Assembly: GCA_035765045.1 (NCBI GenBank)
Contig: DASTYI010000099.1
Span: forward strand, 1-64,000
DNA from: Iamia sp035765045
Lineage (GTDB): Bacteria; Actinomycetota; Acidimicrobiia; Acidimicrobiales; Iamiaceae
Direction of reading: 5' to 3'
DNA length: 64,000 nucleotides
Shown piece by piece: positions 41,208 to 49,850 of this stretch (position 1 is its first letter; each line of letters starts with the position of its first letter). The position numbers and the translations under genes are program-made. The notes beneath the pieces were generated by a model. The model did no database searches. It saw nothing but the letters and a program-made list of their open reading frames with translations, and was not told the DNA's origin.

Positions 41208-43241
41208 ATGCGCGCCGAGGGACGGAACGGGGCCGTCGACCTCGTCGGCGCGGTGGCCACGATCCGCTCGGCGCTCCCCCGGCTCACCTACCGGCTCGGC
41301 GGGCGGCGACGGGCCCTCGCCCCGACCCGGCTCGCGGGCCCGCCGGAGGGGCCGTGGGCGGCCGAGGACGCGCACGTCCGCCTGACCCTGTCGACCCGGC
41401 CGGCGGGCCCGGACGAGCGTGCCGGCCTCCTCGTCCGGCTGGCCGTGACCGTCCTCGGCGACCGGCCGGTGCGGCTCGACGACGCCGTCCTCCTCGCCAC
41501 CGGCGGCCCCGCCGGGCTGGAGCTCGGGGCGGGCCCGGGGACCTGGTCGCTCTACCGCAACGGCTGGAGCTCGTGGGCCAACGCCCGGGCCTTCCGCATG
41601 TCCGAGACCGACTCGGACCCGTGGCTGTTCAACGTCCGCGCCGCCACCCTCGACCCCGAGACCCTGCGCTCGGGCGAGCCCGGTCGCTTCCGCAGCGAGC
41701 TGGTGGCCGGGCTGACCGACCTCGCCACCGGCGCCAGCCTCGTCCTCGGCTTCGTCGGCGGGGCCCGCTGCCTGTCGGTCGTCGACCTCGGCGTCGACCT
41801 CCCCGGCGAGCGGCTGGCCGACGACGACCCGACCGGTGGGCGGCTGGCCGAGCTGGCCGCCACCTGCCGGTTCGACGGGGTCACGGTCGAGCCCGGCGCC
41901 ACCGTCGCCACCGAGGACCTGCTGGTGGTCGACGGGTCCGACGCCCACGACCTGCTGGAGCGGTGGGCGGCGACCCTCGGGGCGGCCCAGGGCGCCCGGG
42001 TGCCGGCCCGCCCGCCCCACGGCTGGTGCAGCTGGTACTACCACCGCTCCCGCGTCACCGAGGACGACATCCGCCGGGCCCTGGCCGCCGCCGAGGGCGT
42101 GGCCGCCGACATCCCGCTCGGCTACGTGATGGTCGACGACGGCCACCAGGCCGCGGTCGGCGACTGGCTCACCACCAACGCCACGTTCCCCTCGGGCCTC
42201 GCCGCCCTGGCCGGCGACATCACCGCCACCGGGCGCGACGCCGGCATCTGGATCGCCCCGTTCATCGTCGACCCCGACAGCGACGCCGCCCGGGCCCACC
42301 CCGAGCGGATCCTCGTCGACGAGGCCGGCAACCCGGTCACCGCCCTGTGGCACCCGAAGTGGAACCGCCGCCACGCCATGCTCGCCCTCGACTGCACCCG
42401 CCCCGACGTCCGGGCCCACCTGGAGATGGTGGCCCGGACCCTGCGGCACGACTGGGGGTTCCGGGTCCTCAAGCTCGACTTCTGCTTCGCCGCGGCCCTG
42501 CCTGGCCGCCGCCACGACGCCACCCTGACCCGGGCCCAGGCGCTGCGGGCCGGGCTCGACGCCGTCCGCAGGGGCGCCGGCGACGACGCCGTCCTGATCG
42601 GTTGCGGGCTCCCGCTCGGTCCCGCCGTCGGCGTCGTCGACGGGATGCGCATCGGCACCGACGTGGCCCCCGTGTGGGGCGGGCGCATCGGCCGGTGGGC
42701 CACCGGCGACCAGGGCGGCTGGTCGACCCGGATCGCGCTGCGCAACACGCTCACCCGGGCCTTCCTCCACGGCCACCTGTGGGCCAACGACCCCGACTGC
42801 GTGATGGTCCGGACCGACCGCACCCGGCTGACCGACGCCGAGGTCCGGTTCCTCGTCGCCGCCGTCGCCCTCACCGACGGGATGATCGTCAGCTCCGACC
42901 GGCTCGACCTCGTCCCGCCCGAGCGGCTCGACCTCCTCCGATTGGCCCACGACCTGGCCGGCGGCCGGTGCCGCGTCGTCGGCCTGCTCGACGGGCCCGA
43001 GCCGACCACCGTCATCTCGACCAAGGCCCACGAGGTGCTGTGGGGCCACCTCCACTGGGGCGACCGGTCGACCCGGGCCCACGTCACCTTCGAGGGACCC
43101 GAGTGGGACCGGCTCGGCCTGGCCGTGCCGGCGACCGTCGTCGAGGCCTTCAGCGGCGAGGTGCTGCCCGTGCGTGGGGGTCGGGTCGACCTCGGCCGGC
43201 TCGACCCCCACGACGTGCGGGTGCTGCGGATCCCCCGCTAG
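41208..43241 (+). CDS. GH36-family alpha-galactosidase
   Basis: A 677-residue cytoplasmic glycosidase of the melibiase clan. The barrel starts at HGWCSWYYH (about 265), with YVMVDDGHQ, the nucleophile motif VLKLDF (Asp near residue 424), IGCGLPLG, and the acid/base region GMRIGTDVAPVW. An N-terminal beta-sandwich (1-250) and a C-terminal sandwich complete the usual GH36 layout. It releases terminal alpha-galactose or related residues. TAGCGT lies 8 nt before the ATG (leaderless). It is divergent from the DUF5054 glycosidase by 44 nt. Confidence 0.93.
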   Translation: MRAEGRNGAVDLVGAVATIRSALPRLTYRLGGRRRALAPTRLAGPPEGPWAAEDAHVRLTLSTRPAGPDERAGLLVRLAVTVLGDRPVRLDDAVLLATGGPAGLELGAGPGTWSLYRNGWSSWANARAFRMSETDSDPWLFNVRAATLDPETLRSGEPGRFRSELVAGLTDLATGASLVLGFVGGARCLSVVDLGVDLPGERLADDDPTGGRLAELAATCRFDGVTVEPGATVATEDLLVVDGSDAHDLLERWAATLGAAQGARVPARPPHGWCSWYYHRSRVTEDDIRRALAAAEGVAADIPLGYVMVDDGHQAAVGDWLTTNATFPSGLAALAGDITATGRDAGIWIAPFIVDPDSDAARAHPERILVDEAGNPVTALWHPKWNRRHAMLALDCTRPDVRAHLEMVARTLRHDWGFRVLKLDFCFAAALPGRRHDATLTRAQALRAGLDAVRRGAGDDAVLIGCGLPLGPAVGVVDGMRIGTDVAPVWGGRIGRWATGDQGGWSTRIALRNTLTRAFLHGHLWANDPDCVMVRTDRTRLTDAEVRFLVAAVALTDGMIVSSDRLDLVPPERLDLLRLAHDLAGGRCRVVGLLDGPEPTTVISTKAHEVLWGHLHWGDRSTRAHVTFEGPEWDRLGLAVPATVVEAFSGEVLPVRGGRVDLGRLDPHDVRVLRIPR

Positions 43242-44032
43242 CCCGGGTCGTAGACGGACACGTGGGCGACGGGCGTGGGGGTGTCGTCGCCGACGTGGAC
43301 GATCACCGTCTCGTCCCGGTCGGGCGCCTCGTAGGTGCACTGCGGGTCGTCGTCGAGCGAGAAGCACCCCGTGCGCTCCCACCCCGGGCCACCCGGGTCG
43401 GCCAGGCGGAAGAGGGTGTCGACGTCGGTCGCGGGGGCGACGCGGAGGGCCGCCTGCCGGTCGCCGGCGCCCCAGGCCTGGACGAGGTCGTCGGCCAGGC
43501 CGGCCAGCTCGGGGGTGACGTCGTCGGTGACGGTGCCGAAGGTGACGGTGGCGATCGGGTCGGCCCCCTGCTGGGTCGTGAGGCTCTCGCCCCGGGACGC
43601 GCTGGTGAACGTGCAGTACCACTCGACCGCCGTGCTGTCGCAGGCCAGCAGCTCCCAGTCGTCGCCGCCCGGGTCGGCGTGGCCGAAGAGCCGGTCGACG
43701 ACCTCGGGGGTGGCCAGCTGGGCCGCCCGCTCCCGGTCGCCGGCGCCCCAGGCCCGCACCAGCTCCGCCGCCCACTCGGTCGTCCCCGCCGTCGGTAGCG
43801 GGTCGCCAGCCTGGGACGGTGGCGCCGTGGTGTCGGCCGGCTCGCTCCCCGACGGCGGCGGCGCCGTCGTGCCGGTCTCCGCCGACGACGGCGGGCTCGC
43901 CGCCTCCGTGGTCGTGGTGGTCGTCGTGGTGGTGGTCCGGTCCGCCGAGTCGTCGTCGTCACTGCATGCCGCCAGCAGCAGGGCGAGGCTCAACGGAGCA
44001 GCCGCCAGCGCGGCTCTCCTGTGGTTCCTCAT
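43238..44032 (-). CDS. Lipoprotein with duplicated about 80-residue domain
   Basis: A 264-residue lipoprotein (lipobox LAAC, Cys23). A Thr-rich linker (ten consecutive Thr) and a Ser/Pro linker precede two tandem copies of an about 80-residue domain. Each starts with (A)LVxAWGAGDRxxA, continues with VDxLFxxADPGGxxWExxxC and ends with a strand containing one Cys and PIATVTFG / PVAHVSVYD. Paired cysteines in each copy suggest an internal disulfide. No known family recognised. It overlaps the convergent GH36 gene by 4 nt. Confidence 0.85.
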   Translation of the reverse strand: MRNHRRAALAAAPLSLALLLAACSDDDDSADRTTTTTTTTTTEAASPPSSAETGTTAPPPSGSEPADTTAPPSQAGDPLPTAGTTEWAAELVRAWGAGDRERAAQLATPEVVDRLFGHADPGGDDWELLACDSTAVEWYCTFTSASRGESLTTQQGADPIATVTFGTVTDDVTPELAGLADDLVQAWGAGDRQAALRVAPATDVDTLFRLADPGGPGWERTGCFSLDDDPQCTYEAPDRDETVIVHVGDDTPTPVAHVSVYDPG

Positions 44033-44104
44033 GCCCCCACCCCTATCCGCCCGATCGGACGCCGACGCCTACAGGAACGGGGTGAGCACCCCCAGGGACG
44101 CCGG

Positions 44105-45094
44105 TCAGACGCGGTCGCCCGGGGTGGCGGTGAGCTGGGTGGTCCCGCCGTCGGGGGCGACCAGGACGAGGCCTCTGTCGGACGCCGACGTCACCAGCCA
44201 CCCTCCGGCCAGGAGCACGACGCCGGTCTCCTCGTCGGGGCTGTGCGAGCGGTTGACGGCTTCGCTCCCGTCGAGCGCGCCGACGAACACGTCACGGTTC
44301 CCGGCGACGTCGGCGATGTAGGCGATCGACCGGCCGTCGGGTGCGAACGACGGCGAGGAGGCCGGCGCGTCGACGGGGAAGGACTCCACGCTCGTCCCGT
44401 CGTCGGCCCGGACCAGCTCGATGGTGTCGCGCCGCGACCCGGGGCGGACGTAGGCGATGAGCTCGCCGTCCGCGCTCCAGTCCGGGTCGGCCTCGTCTGC
44501 CGTGCCGTCGGCCAGGACCCGGACGGCGCCGGAGTCGAGGTCGAGGATCCGGACGCCCTCGCTCCCCCCGGCATCGGTGACGAAGGCGACCTGGCGACCA
44601 TCGGGGGCGAGGGCGGTCGATGTGACCTCGCCCTCGACGGCGAAGGTGCGGGGCTCCTGGGACCCGTCCGCAGGCCCGACGAGGATGACGTGGCCACCCT
44701 CCTCCTCGACCGCGGCGGCGACGAGCGTGGCGTCGGGGGTGGTGCTGGGGCCGGCGATCGACCGGCCACCGAGCGCAGGCTCGGGGTCACCCTGCGCCAC
44801 GTCGAGCAGGAAGGCCTGCGGATCGCCGGTCGCCCGGCTGAGGACGGCGACGATGCCCTCCGCATCGGTCGTCTCGACCGTCGGCTCCCCGCCCTCCACC
44901 GTGGTCGGCCCCCCGTCCGGACCGGTGCCCTCCTCGGTGGTCGTCGTGTTCGGGCCGTCGTCGGCGCGGGAGTCGTCCTCACCACCGGTCAGGGCGAGGA
45001 CCAGCATGGCGATGGCCACACCGGTCCCGATGATCCAGGTCGCCACCTCGAGACGGGCGCGCCACACCCCCTTGGCGACCGGCACGTCGGCCAC
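44105..45094 (-). CDS. Membrane-anchored TolB-like beta-propeller protein
   Basis: A 329-residue protein. After a short basic N-terminus there is one membrane helix (about 15-33, WIIGTGVAIAMLVLALTGG), a Thr/Glu/Gly linker, and then five to six PD40/TolB-type blades (ALAPDGRQVAFVTD, DWSADGELIAYVRP, SFAPDGRSIAYIAD). It probably faces outward. Start GTG at 45094 overlaps the stop of the PASTA lipoprotein by 1 nt (TAGTG), so the two are translated together and may form a complex. Confidence 0.88.
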   Translation of the reverse strand: MADVPVAKGVWRARLEVATWIIGTGVAIAMLVLALTGGEDDSRADDGPNTTTTEEGTGPDGGPTTVEGGEPTVETTDAEGIVAVLSRATGDPQAFLLDVAQGDPEPALGGRSIAGPSTTPDATLVAAAVEEEGGHVILVGPADGSQEPRTFAVEGEVTSTALAPDGRQVAFVTDAGGSEGVRILDLDSGAVRVLADGTADEADPDWSADGELIAYVRPGSRRDTIELVRADDGTSVESFPVDAPASSPSFAPDGRSIAYIADVAGNRDVFVGALDGSEAVNRSHSPDEETGVVLLAGGWLVTSASDRGLVLVAPDGGTTQLTATPGDRV

Positions 45095-46113
45095 TACGGC
45101 TCGGTGGTCGTGGTCGTCCCGTCCTCGCCCTCGACCGGCTCGTCGTCCACGGCGCCCGGCGACCCCACCAGGCGGGCATCGCCCCACACGCCGTCGGCAT
45201 CCTGGTAGTCGTCGAGGCTCGTGATGCGCAGCACCAGTCGCAGGCCGCCGGACACGTCCACGTCGACCTCGGCGGTCGCGCCCAGTCCCAGGACCTCGTT
45301 GAACAGCGACGTGCCGTCGACCAGCACCTCGAACCGGACCTGCGCGGTCGACTCGGAGTCGTCCGAGAGGCCGACCGTGGCCTTGAACCGCTCCCAGTCG
45401 CGGCCGAGGTTGTACTCGGCAGTGCAGTCCGACTCGTAGGCGCCGTAGTACAGGCTGTTCGGGAACGTCTCGCCGTTCACCTCGACCTCACCGGTGTTCG
45501 GCGAGCAGTCGTCACCGACGACGCCGATCTCGGCGAGCGAACCGATCACCGGCGTCCGGGCGACCTGGACGAGGATCTCGCTGGTGGCGTCCTCGTCGGC
45601 GGCTGGGGTGGTGGCGACCACCTCACCGTCGGCCAGCGTGTCGTCGAGGACCTCCTCGACGCGGACCTCGATGGCGCGCTCCTCGGCCCACTCCTCGACG
45701 TCGGAGATCAGCAGGCCGACGAAGTCGGGCACCGGGCCGATCGGCTTGGCCACGATCAGGTCGACGTCGTCCGTGATCCGCTGGCCCGAGCCGGGGACCT
45801 GCTCGATGATGGTCCCGGCTTCCTCCAGGCTCTCCCGCTCGGTGATCCGGATCCCGTCGTCGATCCCGAGGTCGCCGAGCTCCTCCCGGGCCTCGTCCTC
45901 GGTGAGCCCGAGCAGATCGGGCATGAAGGCATCGGCCTCTTCCTCCTCGGAGGTGGTGGTCGTGTCGTCCTCGGGCTGCTCGGTCATCGACGTCGAGGTC
46001 TCGTCACCGGCCCCGGTCGGCTCCTCGTCGTCGCCACCGCCACCACAGCCGCTGACGGCCAGCGCCACCACCAGGACGACCGCGATCGACCACCGACGTG
46101 AGCTCTTCCTCAT
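45094..46113 (-). CDS. Lipoprotein with PASTA-like repeats and NPCBM-like domain
   Basis: A 339-residue lipoprotein (Cys23 after VVALAVSG). An acidic Thr/Glu linker is followed by one clear PASTA domain (MPDLLGLTEDEAREELGDLG, ending VIAKP-like DLIVAKP) and a second, weaker one (VPDFVGLLISDVEEWAEERA). The C-terminal 140 residues fit an NPCBM carbohydrate-binding module (SLYYGAYESDCTAEYNLGRD, ATVGLSDDSESTAQVRFEV, LVLRITS). It likely binds peptidoglycan and a surface sugar. A strong GGGAGGG precedes the ATG at 46113. Two-gene operon with the beta-propeller protein. Confidence 0.88.
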   Translation of the reverse strand: MRKSSRRWSIAVVLVVALAVSGCGGGGDDEEPTGAGDETSTSMTEQPEDDTTTTSEEEEADAFMPDLLGLTEDEAREELGDLGIDDGIRITERESLEEAGTIIEQVPGSGQRITDDVDLIVAKPIGPVPDFVGLLISDVEEWAEERAIEVRVEEVLDDTLADGEVVATTPAADEDATSEILVQVARTPVIGSLAEIGVVGDDCSPNTGEVEVNGETFPNSLYYGAYESDCTAEYNLGRDWERFKATVGLSDDSESTAQVRFEVLVDGTSLFNEVLGLGATAEVDVDVSGGLRLVLRITSLDDYQDADGVWGDARLVGSPGAVDDEPVEGEDGTTTTTEP

Positions 46114-46174
46114 GATCCCTCCCCGGGAGATGTCGGCAGGCAACGTAGCCTGTCAGCGCCGCGGGTGACGAAGG

Positions 46175-46687
46175 TCAGAGGTGGTCGCGGAGCACCCCCA
46201 CGACGGCGGTGGCTTGGGCGAGGGGGTCGCCGTCGGCGGGGGTGAGGCGGAGCTCGGGGGCGGCGGGGGCCTCGTAGGGGTCGTCGATGCCGGTGAAGCC
46301 GGTGATCTCGCCGGCCCGGGCCTTGGCGTAGAGGCCCTTGGGGTCGCGCTGCTCGCACAGCTCGATCGGGGTGTCGACGAAGACCTCGACGAAGGGGACG
46401 CCGGCGGCCTCGTGGGCGGCGCGGGCCCGGTCCCGGCCGGCCCGGTAGGGCGAGATGAGGGGGACGAGGGCGACGACGCCGGCGTCGGCCAGCAGCAGCG
46501 CCACCTCGCCGGCCCGGCGGACGTTCTCGTCGCGGTCGTCGGCGGAGAAGCCGAGGTCGGCGTTGAGCCCGTGGCGCAGGTTGTCGCCGTCGAGCCGGTA
46601 GGCGGGCTGGCCGGCGGCGACCAGCAGGCCCTCCAGGGCCACCGCCACGGTCGACTTGCCCGACCCCGACAGCCCGGTCAGCCACAC
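46175..46687 (-). CDS. cysC: Adenylylsulfate kinase (CysC); N-terminus probably longer
   Basis: Phosphorylates adenosine 5'-phosphosulfate to PAPS in sulfate activation. The P-loop GLSGSGKST is at the N-terminus, followed by RLDGDNLRHGLNADLGFS, ENVRRAGEVA, SPYRAGRDRAR and the GLYAKARAGEITGFTGIDDPYE signature. GTG at 46687 is the first standard start (170 aa), but it cuts just before the P-loop. The upstream in-frame sequence to 46756 encodes a conserved CysC-like TWHGGSVGRDE segment, so the true protein is probably about 193 residues, starting at or near a CTG that overlaps the cysN stop. Confidence 0.93.
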   Translation of the reverse strand: MWLTGLSGSGKSTVAVALEGLLVAAGQPAYRLDGDNLRHGLNADLGFSADDRDENVRRAGEVALLLADAGVVALVPLISPYRAGRDRARAAHEAAGVPFVEVFVDTPIELCEQRDPKGLYAKARAGEITGFTGIDDPYEAPAAPELRLTPADGDPLAQATAVVGVLRDHL

Positions 46688-46752
46688 GGTCGCGCCCCGG
46701 TGCGGCCGCTCGTCGCGACCGACCGAGCCCCCGTGCCAGGTGACGTTGGTGC

Positions 46753-48000
46753 TCAGAGGATCATCCCCGCGCCGACTGTTCCGTTGGTGTCCTCGTCGAT
46801 GAGGATGAAGCTGCCGGTGGTGCGGTTGCGGCGGTACTCGTCGCAGAACAGCGGGAGGGTGGTGCGGAGGGTGACCCGGCCGATCTCGTTGAGCACGAGC
46901 TCGGGGGCGGCCTCGTCACGGTGCAGCGTGTTGACGTCGAGCCGGTACTGGAGGTCCTTGACCAGGGCTCGGGCGCTGCGGGTGGTGTGCTTGATGGCCA
47001 GCTTGCGCCGGGGCGTCAGCGCCGACGTCTCGTCCATCCAGCAGACCATGGCCTCGATGTCCTGGGTGACCCGGGGCTGGTTGTGGGGCCGGCAGATCAT
47101 GTCGCCGCGCGAGATGTCGATCTCGTCGGTCAGCGTGATCGCCACCGACATCGGGCTGTAGGCCTCGTCGACGGGCCCGTCGGCGGTGTCGATCGACTTC
47201 ACCCTCGAGGTGAAGCCCGACGGCAGCACCAGCACCTCGTCGCCCGGCTTGAACGAGCCCCCGGCGACGGTGCCGGCGTAGCCCCGGTAGTCGTGGTGCT
47301 CGGCCGAGTGGGGCCGGATCACGTACTGGACGGGGAAGCGGGCGTCGATCAGGTTGCGGTCGCTGGCGATGTGGACCTGCTCCATGTGGTGGAGCAGCGA
47401 GGCGCCCTCGTACCACGGCATGTTCTCGCTGCGGGTCACCACGTTGTCGCCGACCAGGGCCGACACGGGGATGGTGGTGAGGTCGCTGATGTCGAGCTTG
47501 GCCGCGAAGTCCCGGAACTCGTCCGAGATCTCGCGGAACCGCTCCTCGGACCAGTCGACGAGGTCCATCTTGTTGACGCACAGCACCAGGTGCGGGATCT
47601 GGAGCAGCGACGAGAGGAAGGCGTGGCGGCGGGACTGCTCGACGATCCCCTTGCGGGCGTCGACCAGGATCAGGGCCAGGTCGGCGGTCGAGGCGCCGGT
47701 GACCATGTTCCGCGTGTACTGGATGTGGCCGGGGGTGTCGGCGATGATGAACTTGCGGCGGGGCGTGGCGAAGTAGCGGTAGGCCACGTCGATGGTGATG
47801 CCCTGCTCGCGCTCGGCCCGCAGCCCGTCGGTGAGCAGCGCCAGGTTGGTGTACTCGGCGCCCATCCGGGCCGAGGTGGCCTCGACCGCCTCCAGCTGGT
47901 CCTCGAAGATCGCCTTCGAGTCGTACAGGAGCCGCCCGATCAGGGTGCTCTTGCCGTCGTCCACCGAGCCGGCCGTGGCCAGCCTGAGCAGCTCGCTCAC
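46753..48000 (-). CDS. cysN: Sulfate adenylyltransferase GTPase subunit (CysN)
   Basis: A 415-residue EF-Tu-like GTPase that drives CysD to form adenosine phosphosulfate. G motifs: GSVDDGKST (G1), DTPGHIQY (G3) and NKMD (G4), with QGITIDVAYRYF in switch I. Two beta-barrel domains follow. Here CysN is not fused to CysC, but the genes are adjacent and the cysC frame runs through the cysN stop. The start is GTG at 48000, overlapping the cysD stop codon by 1 nt. Confidence 0.96.
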   Translation of the reverse strand: MSELLRLATAGSVDDGKSTLIGRLLYDSKAIFEDQLEAVEATSARMGAEYTNLALLTDGLRAEREQGITIDVAYRYFATPRRKFIIADTPGHIQYTRNMVTGASTADLALILVDARKGIVEQSRRHAFLSSLLQIPHLVLCVNKMDLVDWSEERFREISDEFRDFAAKLDISDLTTIPVSALVGDNVVTRSENMPWYEGASLLHHMEQVHIASDRNLIDARFPVQYVIRPHSAEHHDYRGYAGTVAGGSFKPGDEVLVLPSGFTSRVKSIDTADGPVDEAYSPMSVAITLTDEIDISRGDMICRPHNQPRVTQDIEAMVCWMDETSALTPRRKLAIKHTTRSARALVKDLQYRLDVNTLHRDEAAPELVLNEIGRVTLRTTLPLFCDEYRRNRTTGSFILIDEDTNGTVGAGMIL

Positions 48001-48926
48001 TAGAAGTAGCCCTCTCGCTTGCGATCCTCCATGCCGGCCTCGCTGATGCGGTCGTCGGCCCGGGTGGCGCCCCGCTCGGTCAGCCGGGTGGCGGCGACCT
48101 CGTCGATGACCTGCTCGATCGTGGCGGCGGTCGACTCGACGGCGCCGGTGCCGGTGGCGTCGCCGATGGTGCGGAACCGCACGGTGCGGGTCTCGACCAC
48201 CTCGTCGTCGCCGAGGGTGATGTGCCGGGTGACGCCGATCCACATGCCGTCCCGCTGGACCACCTCGCGCTCGTGGGCGAAGTAGAGGGCGGGCAGCGAG
48301 ACCTCGTCGGCGCCGATGTACTGCCAGATGTCGAGCTCGGTCCAGTTGCTCAGGGGGAACACCCGGATGTGCTCACCCCGGTGGTGGCGGCCGTTGTAGA
48401 GGCTCCACAGCTCGGGGCGCTGGTTCTTGGGGTCCCACTGGCCGAACTCGTCGCGGAAGCTGAAGACCCGCTCCTTGGCCCGGGCCTTCTCCTCGTCGCG
48501 GCGGGCCCCGCCGAAGACGGCGTCGAACTCGTTCTCCTCGATCGCCTCGAGCAGCACCGGTGTCTGGATCCGGTTGCGGGTGGCCCCCTGGCCGGCGGCC
48601 TCCTTGACCTTGCCGGCGGCGAGGGCATCGGGCACCGAGGCGACGACGAGGCGCAGCCCGTGCTTCTCGACCTCGGCGTCGCGGAAGGCGAGGACCTCGT
48701 CGTAGTTGTGGCCGGTGTCGATGTGCATCACCGCGAACGGGAGCTTGGCCGGCCAGAAGGCCTTGCGGGCGATGTGGAGCATCACGGCCGAGTCCTTGCC
48801 CCCGCTGAAGAGGAGCACGGGGCGCTCGAACTCGGCCGCCACCTCCCGGATGATGTGGATGGCCTCGGCCTCGAGGGACCGGAGGTGCGAGAGCTGGTAG
48901 CTCGGCGCGGGGGACGGAGCTGGCAC
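48000..48926 (-). CDS. cysD: Sulfate adenylyltransferase catalytic subunit (CysD)
   Basis: A 308-residue PAPS-reductase-fold ATP pyrophosphatase: SGGKDSAVMLH (PP-loop), HIDTGHNYDEV, GARRDEEKARAKERVFS and the C-terminal DRISEAGMEDRKREGYF typical of CysD. The start GTG at 48926 (VPAPSPAPSYQLSHLRSLE) matches the homologue N-terminus and has TACGCT 8 nt upstream. An ATG at 48959 would add 11 residues. First gene of the cysDNC operon. The very long open frame that continues upstream is antisense to other genes and is not coding. Confidence 0.96.
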   Translation of the reverse strand: MPAPSPAPSYQLSHLRSLEAEAIHIIREVAAEFERPVLLFSGGKDSAVMLHIARKAFWPAKLPFAVMHIDTGHNYDEVLAFRDAEVEKHGLRLVVASVPDALAAGKVKEAAGQGATRNRIQTPVLLEAIEENEFDAVFGGARRDEEKARAKERVFSFRDEFGQWDPKNQRPELWSLYNGRHHRGEHIRVFPLSNWTELDIWQYIGADEVSLPALYFAHEREVVQRDGMWIGVTRHITLGDDEVVETRTVRFRTIGDATGTGAVESTAATIEQVIDEVAATRLTERGATRADDRISEAGMEDRKREGYF

Positions 48927-49070
48927 GACGGGCGAGCGTAGCGGTGGGCCATCGGGCATCCCGACCCCGTCGGCAGGTCCGGCCGGTTGTGGACCGTTCG
49001 CGCCCGAGGCCACACGCCGTCGCGCCACCCGGCTGGCGCCTCGCCGGCGTGGCCGGGCCAGACTGCTCCG

Positions 49071-49850
49071 ATGTCCCCCGACGACGGCTCCATCCCGATC
49101 GCCTCCGCCGACGACCACGCCCTGGCCGTCCGGTTGGCCGACGAGGCCGGGGCCCTCCTCCTCCGGCTGCGCGAGGAGCTGGCCGGCCAGGGCTCGGCCA
49201 CCCTCAAGCGCGAGGGCGACCGCCAGGCCCACGAGCTGCTGGTCCGGCGGCTGGCCGAGGAGCGCCCCGACGACGGGGTCCTGTCCGAGGAGGGGCGCGA
49301 CCAGCGCGAGCGGCTCGACAAGGCCCGGGCGTGGATCGTCGACCCGCTCGACGGCACCCGCGAGTTCAGCGAGCCGCCCCGGGTCGACTGGGCGGTGCAC
49401 GTCGCCCTCGTCGCCGCCGGCCGGCCCATCGCCGGCGCCGTCGCCCTCCCCGCCCAGGGGGTCACGCTGTCGACCGCCACCCCCTCCCCCACCCCGCCCC
49501 CGCCGCCGAGCCCGCCCCGGGTGATCGTCAGCCGCAGCCGCCCCCCGATGGTGGCCCTGGCCATCGCCGAGGCCCTCGGCGCCGAGCTGGTCGAGATGGG
49601 CTCGGCCGGGGCCAAGGTGGCCGCCGTGGTGCAGGGCGTGGCCGACGTCTACCCCCACGCCGGCGGCCAGTACGAGTGGGACAGCTGCGCCCCGGTGGCG
49701 GTGGCCTCGGCCGCCGGGCTGCACTGCTCGCGGATCGACGGCGCCCCGCTCCGCTACAACCAGCCCGACCCGTGGCTCCCCGACCTGCTGGTCTGCCCGC
49801 CCCACCTGGTCGACGAGATCCTCGCCGTCACCCGGAGCGCCTTCTACTGA
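49071..49850 (+). CDS. cysQ: 3'(2'),5'-bisphosphate nucleotidase-like phosphatase (CysQ)
   Basis: A 259-residue Mg2+/Li+-sensitive phosphatase of the inositol monophosphatase family: SEEG (metal Glu), WIVDPLDGTREFSEP (Asp-Pro-Leu-Asp-Gly-Thr core) and GQYEWDSCAPVAV (late metal Asp). Its divergence from cysD supports the CysQ role, recycling PAP left by sulfate reduction or sulfation. The ATG at 49071 has CAGACT 6 nt upstream (leaderless). Overlaps the convergent SpoIIE gene by 7 nt. Confidence 0.92.
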   Translation: MSPDDGSIPIASADDHALAVRLADEAGALLLRLREELAGQGSATLKREGDRQAHELLVRRLAEERPDDGVLSEEGRDQRERLDKARAWIVDPLDGTREFSEPPRVDWAVHVALVAAGRPIAGAVALPAQGVTLSTATPSPTPPPPPSPPRVIVSRSRPPMVALAIAEALGAELVEMGSAGAKVAAVVQGVADVYPHAGGQYEWDSCAPVAVASAAGLHCSRIDGAPLRYNQPDPWLPDLLVCPPHLVDEILAVTRSAFY

